From Gammaproteobacteria bacterium (GTDB lineage: Bacteria; Pseudomonadota; Gammaproteobacteria; Steroidobacterales; XN24), in assembly GCA_029287575.1 (NCBI GenBank), contig JARFQW010000202.1, positions 1-57,250 on the forward strand: a DNA stretch of 57,250 nucleotides, in the 5' to 3' direction. The notes below the pieces were generated by a model. It made no database searches. It was not told the DNA's origin and was given only the letters and a program-made list of their open reading frames with translations. Made by a program: the position numbers and the translations under genes. Position 1 is the first letter of the stretch; the number at the start of each line of letters is the position of its first letter. Below are positions 17,820-24,903 of this stretch, piece after piece.

Positions 17820-19071
17820 TCCCCCCTTCGTGCTGCCAGCGCCGGACCGCATCCACAGCCGCCAGGCCGCTCTTGACGCCGTCTTCGTGAAAGCCAAAGC
17901 CCCAGTAGGCGCCGGCAAAAAACGTGCGCCGGCTGCCGTTGATGTCGCCCAGGCGCCGCTGGGCGGCAATCCCCCGGGGTGTGTAGACCGGATGCTCATA
18001 GGCAATGCGGCGCAGAATCTTGGACTCGTCGATCAGATCGTCGTGGTTCAGGGTGACGCAGAACTCCCGCGGGGCGTCGAGGCTCTGGAGAATGTTCATG
18101 TCGTAGGTGAGGGCGACGCTGCCGGTGTCCGATGCCGGAATGTGATAGTTCCAGGCCGACCACGCCTTGCGCCGGTCCGGCAGCAGGCGGGTGTCGGTGT
18201 GCAGGACCGCTTCGTTGGGCTGGTAGGGGATTGCTCCCAGGATCCCGAGTTCGTTCTCGTCGGGATCTTCGAGCAGCCGCAGGGCCTGGTCGCTGTGGCA
18301 GGCCATGAGCACCGCGTCGAATCCGGCCGATGTGCCGCCGGCGTGAACGGTGACGCCGGTATCGGTTCGACGCACGGCTTCCACCGGCGTGTTCAGGTGA
18401 ATGCGGTCGGCAAAGCCGGCGACCAGCTTGTCCACGTAGGCCCGGGACCCGCCCTTGATCACCCGCCAGGTCGGCCGGTTCTTGATATTCAGCATGCCGT
18501 GGTTGCTGAAGAACTCGACGAAATAGCGGGCCGGGAACCGGTACATGCTGGCCGGCGACGAGGACCAGATCGCGGCTCCCATGGGAATGATGTAGTGCTC
18601 AATGAACCGCTGGCGGTACCCGCCCTGTTCCAGGTACTCACCCAGCGACAGGCTATCGTCATCGGTGTCCAGCAGGTCCAGGCTCTCCTTGTTGAAGCGC
18701 ATGATGTCCGCGATCATCCCGTAGAAGCCCGGGCTGAGCAGGTTGCGGCGCTGGGCGAACAGCTGGTCCAGCGAGGATCCGCAGTACTCCAGGCCGGTTC
18801 TGTCGCAGTGAACACTGAAGCTCATGTCCGACGGCTGAGACGCAACGCCGAGTTCGTTCATTAGGGCGATGAAATTCGGGTAGGTCCAGTCATTGAAAAC
18901 GATAAAGCCTGTGTCAACGGCCCAGGAGCGGCCATCGAGTTCCACGTCCACGGTGTTCGTGTGGCCACCGATGTAGCCATTGGCTTCGAAGACGGTGAGC
19001 TCGTGTTCGGCCTGCAGATGATAGGCCGCGGTCATCCCTGAGATACCCGTGCCGACGATGGCGATACGCAT
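17779..19071 (-). CDS. FAD-dependent amine-oxidase-like oxidoreductase
   Basis: A 430-residue flavoprotein. IVGTGISGMTAAYHL at the N-terminus is the dinucleotide-binding loop, followed by the FEANGYIGGHTNTV motif of amine oxidase/desaturase-like enzymes. The C-terminal FFAGAYWGFGFHEDGVKSGLAAVDAV closes the FAD site. AAGGAG lies 8 nt ahead of the ATG. In related clusters such proteins act with a CFA-type methyltransferase in lipid oxidation or desaturation. It follows the NTF2-like gene after 27 bp and overlaps DUF1365. Confidence 0.88.
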   Translation of the reverse strand: MRIAIVGTGISGMTAAYHLQAEHELTVFEANGYIGGHTNTVDVELDGRSWAVDTGFIVFNDWTYPNFIALMNELGVASQPSDMSFSVHCDRTGLEYCGSSLDQLFAQRRNLLSPGFYGMIADIMRFNKESLDLLDTDDDSLSLGEYLEQGGYRQRFIEHYIIPMGAAIWSSSPASMYRFPARYFVEFFSNHGMLNIKNRPTWRVIKGGSRAYVDKLVAGFADRIHLNTPVEAVRRTDTGVTVHAGGTSAGFDAVLMACHSDQALRLLEDPDENELGILGAIPYQPNEAVLHTDTRLLPDRRKAWSAWNYHIPASDTGSVALTYDMNILQSLDAPREFCVTLNHDDLIDESKILRRIAYEHPVYTPRGIAAQRRLGDINGSRRTFFAGAYWGFGFHEDGVKSGLAAVDAVRRWQHEGGNERDEQLPLRRAG

Positions 19072-19098
19072 GCAATTACTCCTTGAACGAACCGGGCT

Positions 19099-19518
19099 TC
19101 ACACCCGTCCCTTGATGCCCCGGATCAGCCCGCCGATCACCGGCAGCCGCTCATAGAGCAGGGCGCCCGCGTCGAAGTAGTCCCGGTGGTAGTGAACCCG
19201 CTCTTCGAACCTGATGTGTGATGCGCCGGGCAGCGACAGCAGTTCGCCCGGGCGCAGACGGGCATGCCGCATGTGCATGACCCAGGTAAGCATCGCGCCC
19301 TCGTCGTCCTGCATGACCACCTCGAAGTCGAAGCGGATCTCCGCTACGCCCTGGTACATGCGCCGGAAGTAGTCTGTGAGCGCGGGCAGCCCCTCGACCC
19401 GGTGCAGGGGATCCTCGAAGACCACGTGGTCGGCGTAGACCTCCTCCAGACGGTGCAGGTTCTCTGCGTCCAGGCTGTTGAAAAGATCCTGGAAGCGTGC
19501 TGGATCCATGCGGCTCAC
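19099..19518 (-). CDS. NTF2/SnoaL-like protein
   Basis: A 139-residue single-domain protein of the nuclear-transport-factor-2 fold: LFNSLDAENLHRLEEVYADHVVFEDPLHRV is the typical cone-fold start, and HIRFEERVHYHRDYFDAGALLYERLP ends it. The GTG start at 19518 is chosen over ATG 19509 because GGAGG lies 9 nt upstream and GTGA overlaps the desaturase stop. Such proteins bind small hydrophobic ligands or act as isomerases. In light- and singlet-oxygen-responsive lipid clusters they recur beside DUF1365 and CFA-like genes, but their task is unknown. Confidence 0.75.
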   Translation of the reverse strand: MSRMDPARFQDLFNSLDAENLHRLEEVYADHVVFEDPLHRVEGLPALTDYFRRMYQGVAEIRFDFEVVMQDDEGAMLTWVMHMRHARLRPGELLSLPGASHIRFEERVHYHRDYFDAGALLYERLPVIGGLIRGIKGRV

Positions 19519-20483
19519 GTTGACCGGCCTCCGCGCCCCGACCCGCCTGAACGGCCTTCGTCCAGGATCCGCGCCGGAACGGGGCGGAGGTCCCAGATCA
19601 GCCCGAGGGCGGACAGCAGCCGCAGGCCGTAATAGGTCAGATCGATTTCCCACCAGCGAAAACCCTGCCTCGCCGAGGCCGGGTAACGGTGATGGTTGTT
19701 GTGCCAGCCCTCGCCGAAGGTGATCAGCGCCAGCAACAGGCTGTTCCGGCTTTCGTCGCCGGTGTCGTAGCGTTGCCGGCCGAACCGGTGGGCGAGGGAA
19801 TTGATCGTGTAGGTACCGTGGTAGACCGCCACCGTGGAGATAAAGAAGCCCCACACCAGCATCTGCCAGCCGTCCGTGCCCAGGCCCGGTGCGGCGTAAC
19901 CGAGCAGGCTGCCGAGCAGGAACAGGCCGGTTCCCAGCGCGACCGGGACCAGCGCGTCGTTGCGATCCAGCCATTTGAGCTCCGGGTAGCGGGCCAGGTC
20001 CCGAACCCGCCGAAATCGGGTGGGGTAATTCTCCCGGGACAGAAACCAGCCCATGTGGCTCCAGAGGAAGCCGTGCTGGCGGGGCGAATGGGCATCGTCC
20101 TCCTGATCGGAGTGCTGGTGATGCTCCCGGTGGTGAGCCGCCCACCACAGCGGCCCCCGCTGAGCGGCCGAGGCTCCCAGCAGGGCGAACACAAATTGCG
20201 CCGGCCGCGAGGTCTTGAACGTGCGATGGGAGAAATACCGGTGGTAGAAACCGGTGATGGCAAACATCCTGAGGGCATACAGCGCAACGGCCACGGCAAC
20301 TGCAATCGGGCTCCAGCCGGTCCAGATCACGCCGAAACAGGCCAGGTGTATGCCGATAAACGGCAACACCCTGATCCAGTCGACGCCGGTCGGGTCGGAT
20401 TCGACCGCAGGACTGAGCCGCTGGCTCAGCAGCCGAAAGACATTGACCTTGGGAGCAGCCTCAGCCGGGCTCGACGGGTTCAT
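19515..20483 (-). CDS. Membrane acyl-CoA/lipid desaturase (delta-9 type)
   Basis: A 322-residue di-iron membrane desaturase. The three histidine boxes are intact: H81-RYFS-H86, H118-REHH122 and H261-NN-HH265, separated by hydrophobic hairpins, as in delta-9 acyl-CoA desaturases. It would insert a double bond into fatty acyl chains at the membrane and could supply the olefinic substrate for the CFA-like methyltransferase downstream. The ATG overlaps the regulator's stop (ATGA), and its own stop overlaps the next gene (GTGA). Confidence 0.9.
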   Translation of the reverse strand: MNPSSPAEAAPKVNVFRLLSQRLSPAVESDPTGVDWIRVLPFIGIHLACFGVIWTGWSPIAVAVAVALYALRMFAITGFYHRYFSHRTFKTSRPAQFVFALLGASAAQRGPLWWAAHHREHHQHSDQEDDAHSPRQHGFLWSHMGWFLSRENYPTRFRRVRDLARYPELKWLDRNDALVPVALGTGLFLLGSLLGYAAPGLGTDGWQMLVWGFFISTVAVYHGTYTINSLAHRFGRQRYDTGDESRNSLLLALITFGEGWHNNHHRYPASARQGFRWWEIDLTYYGLRLLSALGLIWDLRPVPARILDEGRSGGSGRGGRST

Positions 20484-21385
20484 CCTTGGAGCACTCCTGA
20501 TCGTTCTTGAAACCTTTCCAGGGCGGTAACCGGGTCCTGCCCCAGCGGCGTGCAGCCCGCCGCCACGCAGTCGGCACGGGCGGTCTCGCCCGCCAGACCC
20601 TGGACGAAACACCCCACGGGCAGTCTGCCCACCAGACGCGGCAGCGCGGAGTCCAGAAAAGCGCGCTCGGCGGCATGGTGGCCGTAGAGAATCACGGCCA
20701 GCCGGTCGCTTCGTCGCGCGGCGATCGGCAGGACGCTCAACGGTGTATCGGGTCCCAGCAGCGTCGGGCGAAAACCCGCTTCCACGGCCAGGAGCGCGAA
20801 GGCCAGGATCGTCAGCTGGCGCGTCTCACCCGGTAGGGGAGCGATGAGCACGTTGCCCTGGGCGTCCTCGGGACGGGTGTGATGACATTGAGCGCCAAGC
20901 TTGGTGTGCAGCCAGGACTCGAAAAAACGCTGCCGGGCCAGTGCGGCGTCGCCGTCGCCGTTTTCCAGCATCATGGCCACCGGCGCGATGACCTGTTCGA
21001 TAACGAGCCGGGCCGGAAACCGCATCATCAGGCCGCGATGGATGGCGTCCGTCGACGCCTCTTCGAAACTGTCCACCGCAATGTCGAATGCGCGGCGATG
21101 ACGGGTCCAGGCGCCGTCCACCGGCACATCCTGGTCGGCCCCGGGATCCAGCAGGGCGCCCACGCGGCCGATCGCCACGCCCTGACGGATCAGCACCACC
21201 GCTCGGCGGATTCGTTCGACGTCCTCGGAGCTGTACAAGCGGTGGCCGGACTCGGTGCGGCTCGGAGAAACGAGGCCATAGCGCCGCTCCCAGGCCCGTA
21301 AAGTCACGGGTTTCACCCCGGTCAGGCGGGCCACGGTGCGGATCGGCAACAGTCCGGTCGTGCTGCCGCCGGTATCCACGCTCAC
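20480..21385 (-). CDS. MerR-family regulator, LitR/CarH-like with degenerate cobalamin site
   Basis: A 301-residue protein: MerR helix-turn-helix (about 13-80, IRTVARLTGVKPVTLRAWERRYGL), then a four-helix cap and a Rossmann-like domain (180-290) as in the B12 photoreceptors CarH and LitR. The cobalamin signatures are lost. The E-x-H-x-x-G loop reads E187-TRQL-T192, with Arg where the axial His should be, and the W-x9-EH motif is replaced by L140...A150-R151. Adenosylcobalamin binding is therefore unlikely, resembling class II LitR of pseudomonads, which lack functional cobalamin binding. The gene sits inside the lipid operon (GTGA overlap with DUF3833), implying autoregulation. Confidence 0.85.
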   Translation of the reverse strand: MSVDTGGSTTGLLPIRTVARLTGVKPVTLRAWERRYGLVSPSRTESGHRLYSSEDVERIRRAVVLIRQGVAIGRVGALLDPGADQDVPVDGAWTRHRRAFDIAVDSFEEASTDAIHRGLMMRFPARLVIEQVIAPVAMMLENGDGDAALARQRFFESWLHTKLGAQCHHTRPEDAQGNVLIAPLPGETRQLTILAFALLAVEAGFRPTLLGPDTPLSVLPIAARRSDRLAVILYGHHAAERAFLDSALPRLVGRLPVGCFVQGLAGETARADCVAAGCTPLGQDPVTALERFQERSGVLQG

Positions 21386-21930
21386 GTGGGGGCCCCGACT
21401 TTTTCGAAAAACAGAATGACCTCACCCAGTCGGAAACCGAACTTGGTCATGATTGACCGGTTGACCATGCGGTTCTCGTCGAGCAGATACATCCAGTCGT
21501 CGAAGGTCACGGTGTAAACCTTGTCGTCGACCGGCAGCAGCAGCTGGTACTTCCACCGCAGCGCATTGCCCGCCACGACGCCGGACGCCTCGCCCACCAC
21601 GTCATCCGCCGTTCCGGAGTACGTGTCGGTGCCGGTTTTCGTGAAGGTCCAGACACGCCGGTCGATTTCGCCGTCGGCAAACACGAAGTCTTCTTCCAGC
21701 ACACCGGTGTCGCCGTCCCAGCGGCCGATCATGTCCACGGTAAATCGACGTACGACCTTGCCGCTGCGGTCCTGGAACACGCCCCAGGCGCGAAGTTCGC
21801 CGGAAAAGAACTCCTCCATCGCAAAGCGCGGGGTTTCACCCGCATAGTCTTCGATGCGGGTCGCGCAGCCGCTGCCAACGAGCAGAAACGACAGCGCAAG
21901 ACAGCCCGGCAAGGCGCGGCTCAATGCCAT
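21382..21930 (-). CDS. DUF3833 family lipoprotein
   Basis: A 182-residue lipoprotein: signal MALSRALPGCLALSFLLVGSGC with lipobox G-S-G-C. The body reads FFSGELRAWGVFQDRSGKVVRRF and DDWMYLLDENRMVNRSIMTKFGFRLGEVILFF, typical of DUF3833. It probably has a lipocalin-like beta fold in the periplasm or outer membrane and may bind or present lipids. Function is unproven. It shares one base with the preceding gene (TGATG) and 4 bp with the regulator. Confidence 0.85.
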   Translation of the reverse strand: MALSRALPGCLALSFLLVGSGCATRIEDYAGETPRFAMEEFFSGELRAWGVFQDRSGKVVRRFTVDMIGRWDGDTGVLEEDFVFADGEIDRRVWTFTKTGTDTYSGTADDVVGEASGVVAGNALRWKYQLLLPVDDKVYTVTFDDWMYLLDENRMVNRSIMTKFGFRLGEVILFFEKVGAPT

Positions 21931-22523
21931 CAGCGGGCTTCTCCGACCAGCGCGTCGCGCAGGTCCGGCCGGCGCGATTCGGGGTGCAGCCAGATCTCCA
22001 GAAAGGCCGGACCGAACTCGGGATCGGCAATTTCGCCGAGAAGTTCTCCCGAGCTATAGAACCGGGTGGGGCCGCCGCGGGTCACGACGGTGACGATGAG
22101 ATCGCCGGCCTTGATGTCGGGCCACAAGGCGGAGACCTGCTCGAGCCAGGCGTCGCGGGTGGCATCCGCGGGCAGCCGGGTCCGGCGCTCGAGGCGATCC
22201 CATTCCTTGCGGGTCCGCTCGACAAGCCGATCCGACGGAATATTGCGAAGATAACGAAGCTCCAGCGCCACGGTTTCCTGATCGTCGAGGCCGAGAAAAC
22301 GCCCAGAGTCCGTGAACAGGACCGCTTCGTAGACGTCGATCCCGAACCAGCTCAGCACGCCGGAGCCGACGGCTTCCACGTCGAGGTGGGCCAGGGCCGC
22401 CGGGGACGGGCCGCGCGTATTGCCCTGCGCCGCCATGGCGACGAAGAGCGTCAGCCCGGCAACGATGGTCTTGAGCCGTTTACTCGAGGCCAGGGAAGTG
22501 GACGGGGAAATCGGTTTTCGCAT
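21930..22523 (-). CDS. Chalcone-isomerase-like exported protein
   Basis: A 197-residue protein with a signal peptide (KRLKTIVAGLTLFVAMAAQG) and a chalcone-isomerase-like fold: VEAVGSGVLSWFGIDVYEAVLFTDSG, LRYLRNIPSDRLVERTRKEW and SSGELLGEIADPEFGPAFLEIWLHPES. Bacterial members are not flavonoid enzymes and are thought to bind fatty acids. First gene of the eight-gene operon; GAGG lies 9 nt ahead of its ATG, and the candidate promoter is at 22589-22619. Confidence 0.8.
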   Translation of the reverse strand: MRKPISPSTSLASSKRLKTIVAGLTLFVAMAAQGNTRGPSPAALAHLDVEAVGSGVLSWFGIDVYEAVLFTDSGRFLGLDDQETVALELRYLRNIPSDRLVERTRKEWDRLERRTRLPADATRDAWLEQVSALWPDIKAGDLIVTVVTRGGPTRFYSSGELLGEIADPEFGPAFLEIWLHPESRRPDLRDALVGEAR

Positions 22524-22588
22524 GGGTCAGCGCCTCGAAATCGTGTTGCAAAGCCCTTGAGGCAAGGAGCCGTGGGGACTATGCAGAT

Positions 22589-22619
22589 CCTATACGTCGG
22601 TCCGTGAAATCGTCGTGAA
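22589..22619 (-). promoter_or_regulatory. Candidate MerR-type promoter with 19-bp spacer and 11-bp direct repeats
   Basis: On the minus strand TTCACG (22619-22614) is separated by exactly 19 bp from TATAGG (22594-22589). MerR-controlled promoters characteristically have 19-20 bp spacers. TTCACG occurs again at 22608-22603, giving an 11-bp direct repeat over the -35 and spacer. CarH-type regulators bind 11-bp direct repeats at this place. The predicted start is near 22582, about 60 nt before the first gene. Confidence 0.5.
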
Positions 22620-22711
22620 GACAGGTCGTACGAACGCGAGTAACATGAAAAGCGCTTTCGCGAGGAGGTTTGCGGCCGGATTCAGGGACAACGCGAATTC
22701 CGCGAAATGCC

Positions 22712-22726
22712 TACAAAACGTCTACA
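22712..22726 (+). repeat. TACA direct repeat with 11-bp period
   Basis: TACA at 22712-22715 and 22723-22726, inside CTACAAAACGTCTACAG. The 11-bp period and TACA core recall the CarH operator pattern nTnTACAnnnn; only the second copy also has the upstream T. It lies about 130 bp upstream of the predicted start of the lipid operon and may be an accessory site. Confidence 0.35.
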
Positions 22727-22829
22727 GCATTCCCGGGTAAGCCGGTGGAAGTACGGCGAGGCAGCGCCATTTCGGCGCAGTGACGGTGAGACGTGTTATG
22801 GAGAATTCGCCGCAGACGGGCAGACGGTT

Positions 22830-23195
22830 TTACCCGCAGTAGATTCCGTGCAGCGTGTCGATGACGCGAGCCGCGGGACCGTCGACCACGGAATAGTAGA
22901 TCGTCTGGGCTTCCCGACGGGTCCTAACGAGGCCGTCGCGGCGCAGGACCGCGAGATGCTGGGAGAGGGCGGACTGACTCAGCGGAACACGGGCATTGAG
23001 CTCGCCCACGCTCATTTCCCGCTCGCACAGCGAACACAGCACCATCAGCCGCGATTCGTTGGCCAGCGCCTTGAGAAGACGGCTGGCCTCCAGAGCGTGT
23101 TCCCGCATCGCTTCCGGGTCCATTGCCGGATCCTCGGCCAGATCGTTGGCCAGATCGTTGGCCAGATCGTTGGATTGTGGCAGCGCCTGACTCAT
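22830..23195 (-). CDS. bigR: ArsR-family persulfide-responsive repressor, BigR/SqrR type
   Basis: A 121-residue winged-helix regulator. Cys54 (LMVLC) and Cys120 (IYCG) are 66 residues apart, the same spacing as Cys41/Cys107 of SqrR and Cys42/Cys108 of BigR, which form a tetrasulfide bridge with persulfides. SVGELNARVPLSQSALSQHLAVLRRDGLVRTRREAQTIYYSV is nearly canonical BigR. A third cysteine, Cys57, is extra. The start ATG 23195 is preferred; an in-frame GTG at 23234 is possible. The N-terminus carries three N-D-L-A repeats encoded by a 12-bp tandem repeat. It diverges from a persulfide dioxygenase, its probable target. Confidence 0.88.
   Translation of the reverse strand: MSQALPQSNDLANDLANDLAEDPAMDPEAMREHALEASRLLKALANESRLMVLCSLCEREMSVGELNARVPLSQSALSQHLAVLRRDGLVRTRREAQTIYYSVVDGPAARVIDTLHGIYCG
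23137..23172 (-). repeat. Three perfect 12-bp tandem repeats within bigR
   Basis: GCCAGATCGTTG (plus-strand reading) is repeated three times without mismatch, encoding N-D-L-A units near the N-terminus of the repressor. The unit length keeps the frame, so copy number could vary without inactivating the protein. Confidence 0.85.
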
Positions 23196-23256
23196 ATCAC
23201 GGATTCCACATACTGTGCCTATAGTGTACGGCACGGCGGGCCATTGCGGGTAGCCC

Positions 23257-23276
23257 TCTAAATTAGATAGTTCTAA
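23257..23276. promoter_or_regulatory. Probable BigR operator between the divergent genes
   Basis: TCTAAATTAGATAGTTCTAA contains a perfect palindrome TCTAA-A-TTAGA (23257-23267) and a further TCTAA (23272-23276), which forms a second inverted pair with the middle TTAGA. It is the only strongly A/T-rich stretch in the gap and lies 33 bp ahead of the dioxygenase start, where a -10 element is expected. BigR/SqrR operators are A/T-rich palindromes in such positions. Confidence 0.6.
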
Positions 23277-23309
23277 GATAAAGGCGATCCGCCGCGCGAG
23301 TCACCGCTT

Positions 23310-24176
23310 ATGAGTTCAGAACCACAGGTCCAGTCCTGGTATCACGAGCCGACGGGATCGTTCACGCACCTCCTGCGCGATTCCGAAAGCCGGGCCGCCG
23401 CGGTCGTCGACCCGGTACTGGACTACGACCCCGCGAGCGGGCGCCTGGGCACCAGCTTTCTGGAGCCCCTGGCGGCGACCATCGACCGTGATCGTCTGGA
23501 GCTTGTCTGGATACTCGAAACCCATGCCCACGCCGACCACCTGTCCGCCGCGGCATGGCTGAGAGGGCGCGCCGGCGGCCGCCTCGGCGCGGGGCAGGGC
23601 ATACGCGAGGTCCAGGCACGCTTTGCCGATTTCTATCATCTCGGAGCTGATTTCGTGCCGGACGGACGGCAGTTCGATCGCCTGTTCGCCGAGGGCGACA
23701 TTCTGCCGCTGGGCGGACTGCGTATCCGCGTCATGGCGACCCCGGGGCATACCAGCGACAGCGTGGCCTACATCGCGGGCAACGCGGCGTTTATCGGCGA
23801 CACGATGTTCGCGCCCGACTACGGCACCGCGCGCTGTGACTTCCCGGGCGGGGACGCGGCGGATCTGTTCCGCTCGATTCAGCGGCTTTTGGAACTGCCG
23901 CCGGAGACGGCGCTTTATCTCTGCCATGACTACCCGCCGGACGGACGCGCCCCGCGGGCGAGTTTTACGGTCGCCGAGCAGAGGCAGGGCAATGTCCACC
24001 TTCAGCAGGCCCCGGACCCGGAGTCCTTTGTGGCCCTGCGCAATAAACGCGATGCGGGCCTCGACGTGCCCCAACTCATCCTGCCCGCGTTGCAGGTAAA
24101 TATTCGGGCCGGCTGCCTCCCGGAGCCCGAGGCCAACGGGACCCGGTACCTGAAGATTCCCCTCGACAGGATGTAG
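23310..24176 (+). CDS. Persulfide dioxygenase-like metallo-beta-lactamase fold protein (ETHE1/Blh type)
   Basis: A 288-residue enzyme. THAHADHLSAA is the H-x-H-x-D-H metal motif. Further ligands are H in TPGHTSDS, D in FIGDTMFAPDYGTARCDFPGGD, and H in YLCHDYPPDGR. The FAPDYGTARCDFPGG segment is diagnostic of ETHE1/Blh enzymes, which use Fe(II) and O2 to oxidise glutathione persulfide to sulfite. There is no rhodanese domain. The divergent BigR-type repressor supports a role in sulfide/persulfide detoxification. The ribosome site is weak. Confidence 0.88.
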   Translation: MSSEPQVQSWYHEPTGSFTHLLRDSESRAAAVVDPVLDYDPASGRLGTSFLEPLAATIDRDRLELVWILETHAHADHLSAAAWLRGRAGGRLGAGQGIREVQARFADFYHLGADFVPDGRQFDRLFAEGDILPLGGLRIRVMATPGHTSDSVAYIAGNAAFIGDTMFAPDYGTARCDFPGGDAADLFRSIQRLLELPPETALYLCHDYPPDGRAPRASFTVAEQRQGNVHLQQAPDPESFVALRNKRDAGLDVPQLILPALQVNIRAGCLPEPEANGTRYLKIPLDRM

Positions 24177-24237
24177 GGCCCCGCGGGGCGGCGAGACTGC
24201 AGGGGAGAACGGACGGCAGGCAATGAGGAGTGTGCAG

Positions 24238-24861
24238 ATGCGTTGGCCAAGACAAATGAGACCCGGACGCCCGTCTCACCCGGCTGCCCGGGCGCCCGCG
24301 CGTGTCCTGATGCCGGTGCTTGCCGTGGGTTGTCTGGTGCTCGCTCACGGCCCTGTTTCGGGAGCCGAACCCGATCCTCGTCTCGCTGTCAGTCGCGCGG
24401 CGATCGGTGAGTTTGCCGCCGAACTCAAGGCCGCGCTGCAGGAGGGCCTGGCCGGCGGCGGGGCCGAAAACGCCATCGGCGTGTGCCGGCAGAAAGCACC
24501 GTCGATTGCCGCTGCGCGTTCGAAGGAACTGGGCGCCCTCGTGGGCCGGACGAGCCGCCGGTTCCGCAACCCGGCCAACGCACCGTCGCCCGCCGAACAG
24601 ATTGCCCTGGAGGGCTTCGAAGATCGCCTGAGGGCGGGCGAGGCGGCCGCGGACATGGAACACTGGCGGGTCGGAGCCGATGGCAGCGCCATCTATCTCA
24701 GGCCCATTGTCGTGGCGCCGGTCTGTCTCGCATGCCATGGCCGGGCCGTGGCGCCCGAAACCCGGGCGGCCATCGACCAGCTCTATCCCGGCGACCGGGC
24801 CACCGGCTACGAGGCAGGCGATCTGCGGGGGGCATTCCGGGTAGTCTGGCCCGCGCCCTAG
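24238..24861 (+). CDS. Exported haem-c protein, DUF3365/Tll0287-like
   Basis: A 207-residue protein with a signal peptide (LMPVLAVGCLVLAHGPVSGAEP) and a DUF3365-type sensor fold (ENAIGVCRQKAP, VGRTSRRFRNPANAPSPAEQIAL). One c-type haem motif CLACHG lies in VVAPVCLACHGRAVAPE. The start at 24238 is preferred over in-frame ATG 24223 because GAGGAG lies 7 nt ahead of it. Members are periplasmic redox or gas sensors or electron carriers. It ends in a 15-bp tandem repeat, and the convergent M48 gene ends 42 bp away. Confidence 0.82.
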   Translation: MRWPRQMRPGRPSHPAARAPARVLMPVLAVGCLVLAHGPVSGAEPDPRLAVSRAAIGEFAAELKAALQEGLAGGGAENAIGVCRQKAPSIAAARSKELGALVGRTSRRFRNPANAPSPAEQIALEGFEDRLRAGEAAADMEHWRVGADGSAIYLRPIVVAPVCLACHGRAVAPETRAAIDQLYPGDRATGYEAGDLRGAFRVVWPAP

Positions 24862-24893
24862 CGGCCCGCGCCCTAGCGGCCCGCACCCTGGCG
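24849..24893 (+). repeat. 15-bp tandem repeat spanning the stop codon of the haem-c gene
   Basis: Three units, GCCCGCGCCCTAGCG twice (24849-24863, 24864-24878) and a third with two changes (24879-24893). The first two units carry the TAG stop, so the duplication reproduces the end of the coding sequence. Confidence 0.8.
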
Positions 24894-24903
24894 GCTTTCG
24901 GAT

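Larger units (their letters stand above)
22524..22829. other. 306-bp intergenic region upstream of the lipid operon
   Basis: It holds the promoter candidate at 22589-22619 and two sets of 11-bp-spaced direct repeats described separately. I see no credible gene in it. It also contains the end of the ArsR-type gene's transcript; no U-run terminator is visible. Confidence 0.5.

Noticed and set aside
23137-23172. Repeats as a CRISPR-like array
   Set aside because: Units are 12 bp, directly adjacent without spacers, and lie in frame within a coding sequence.
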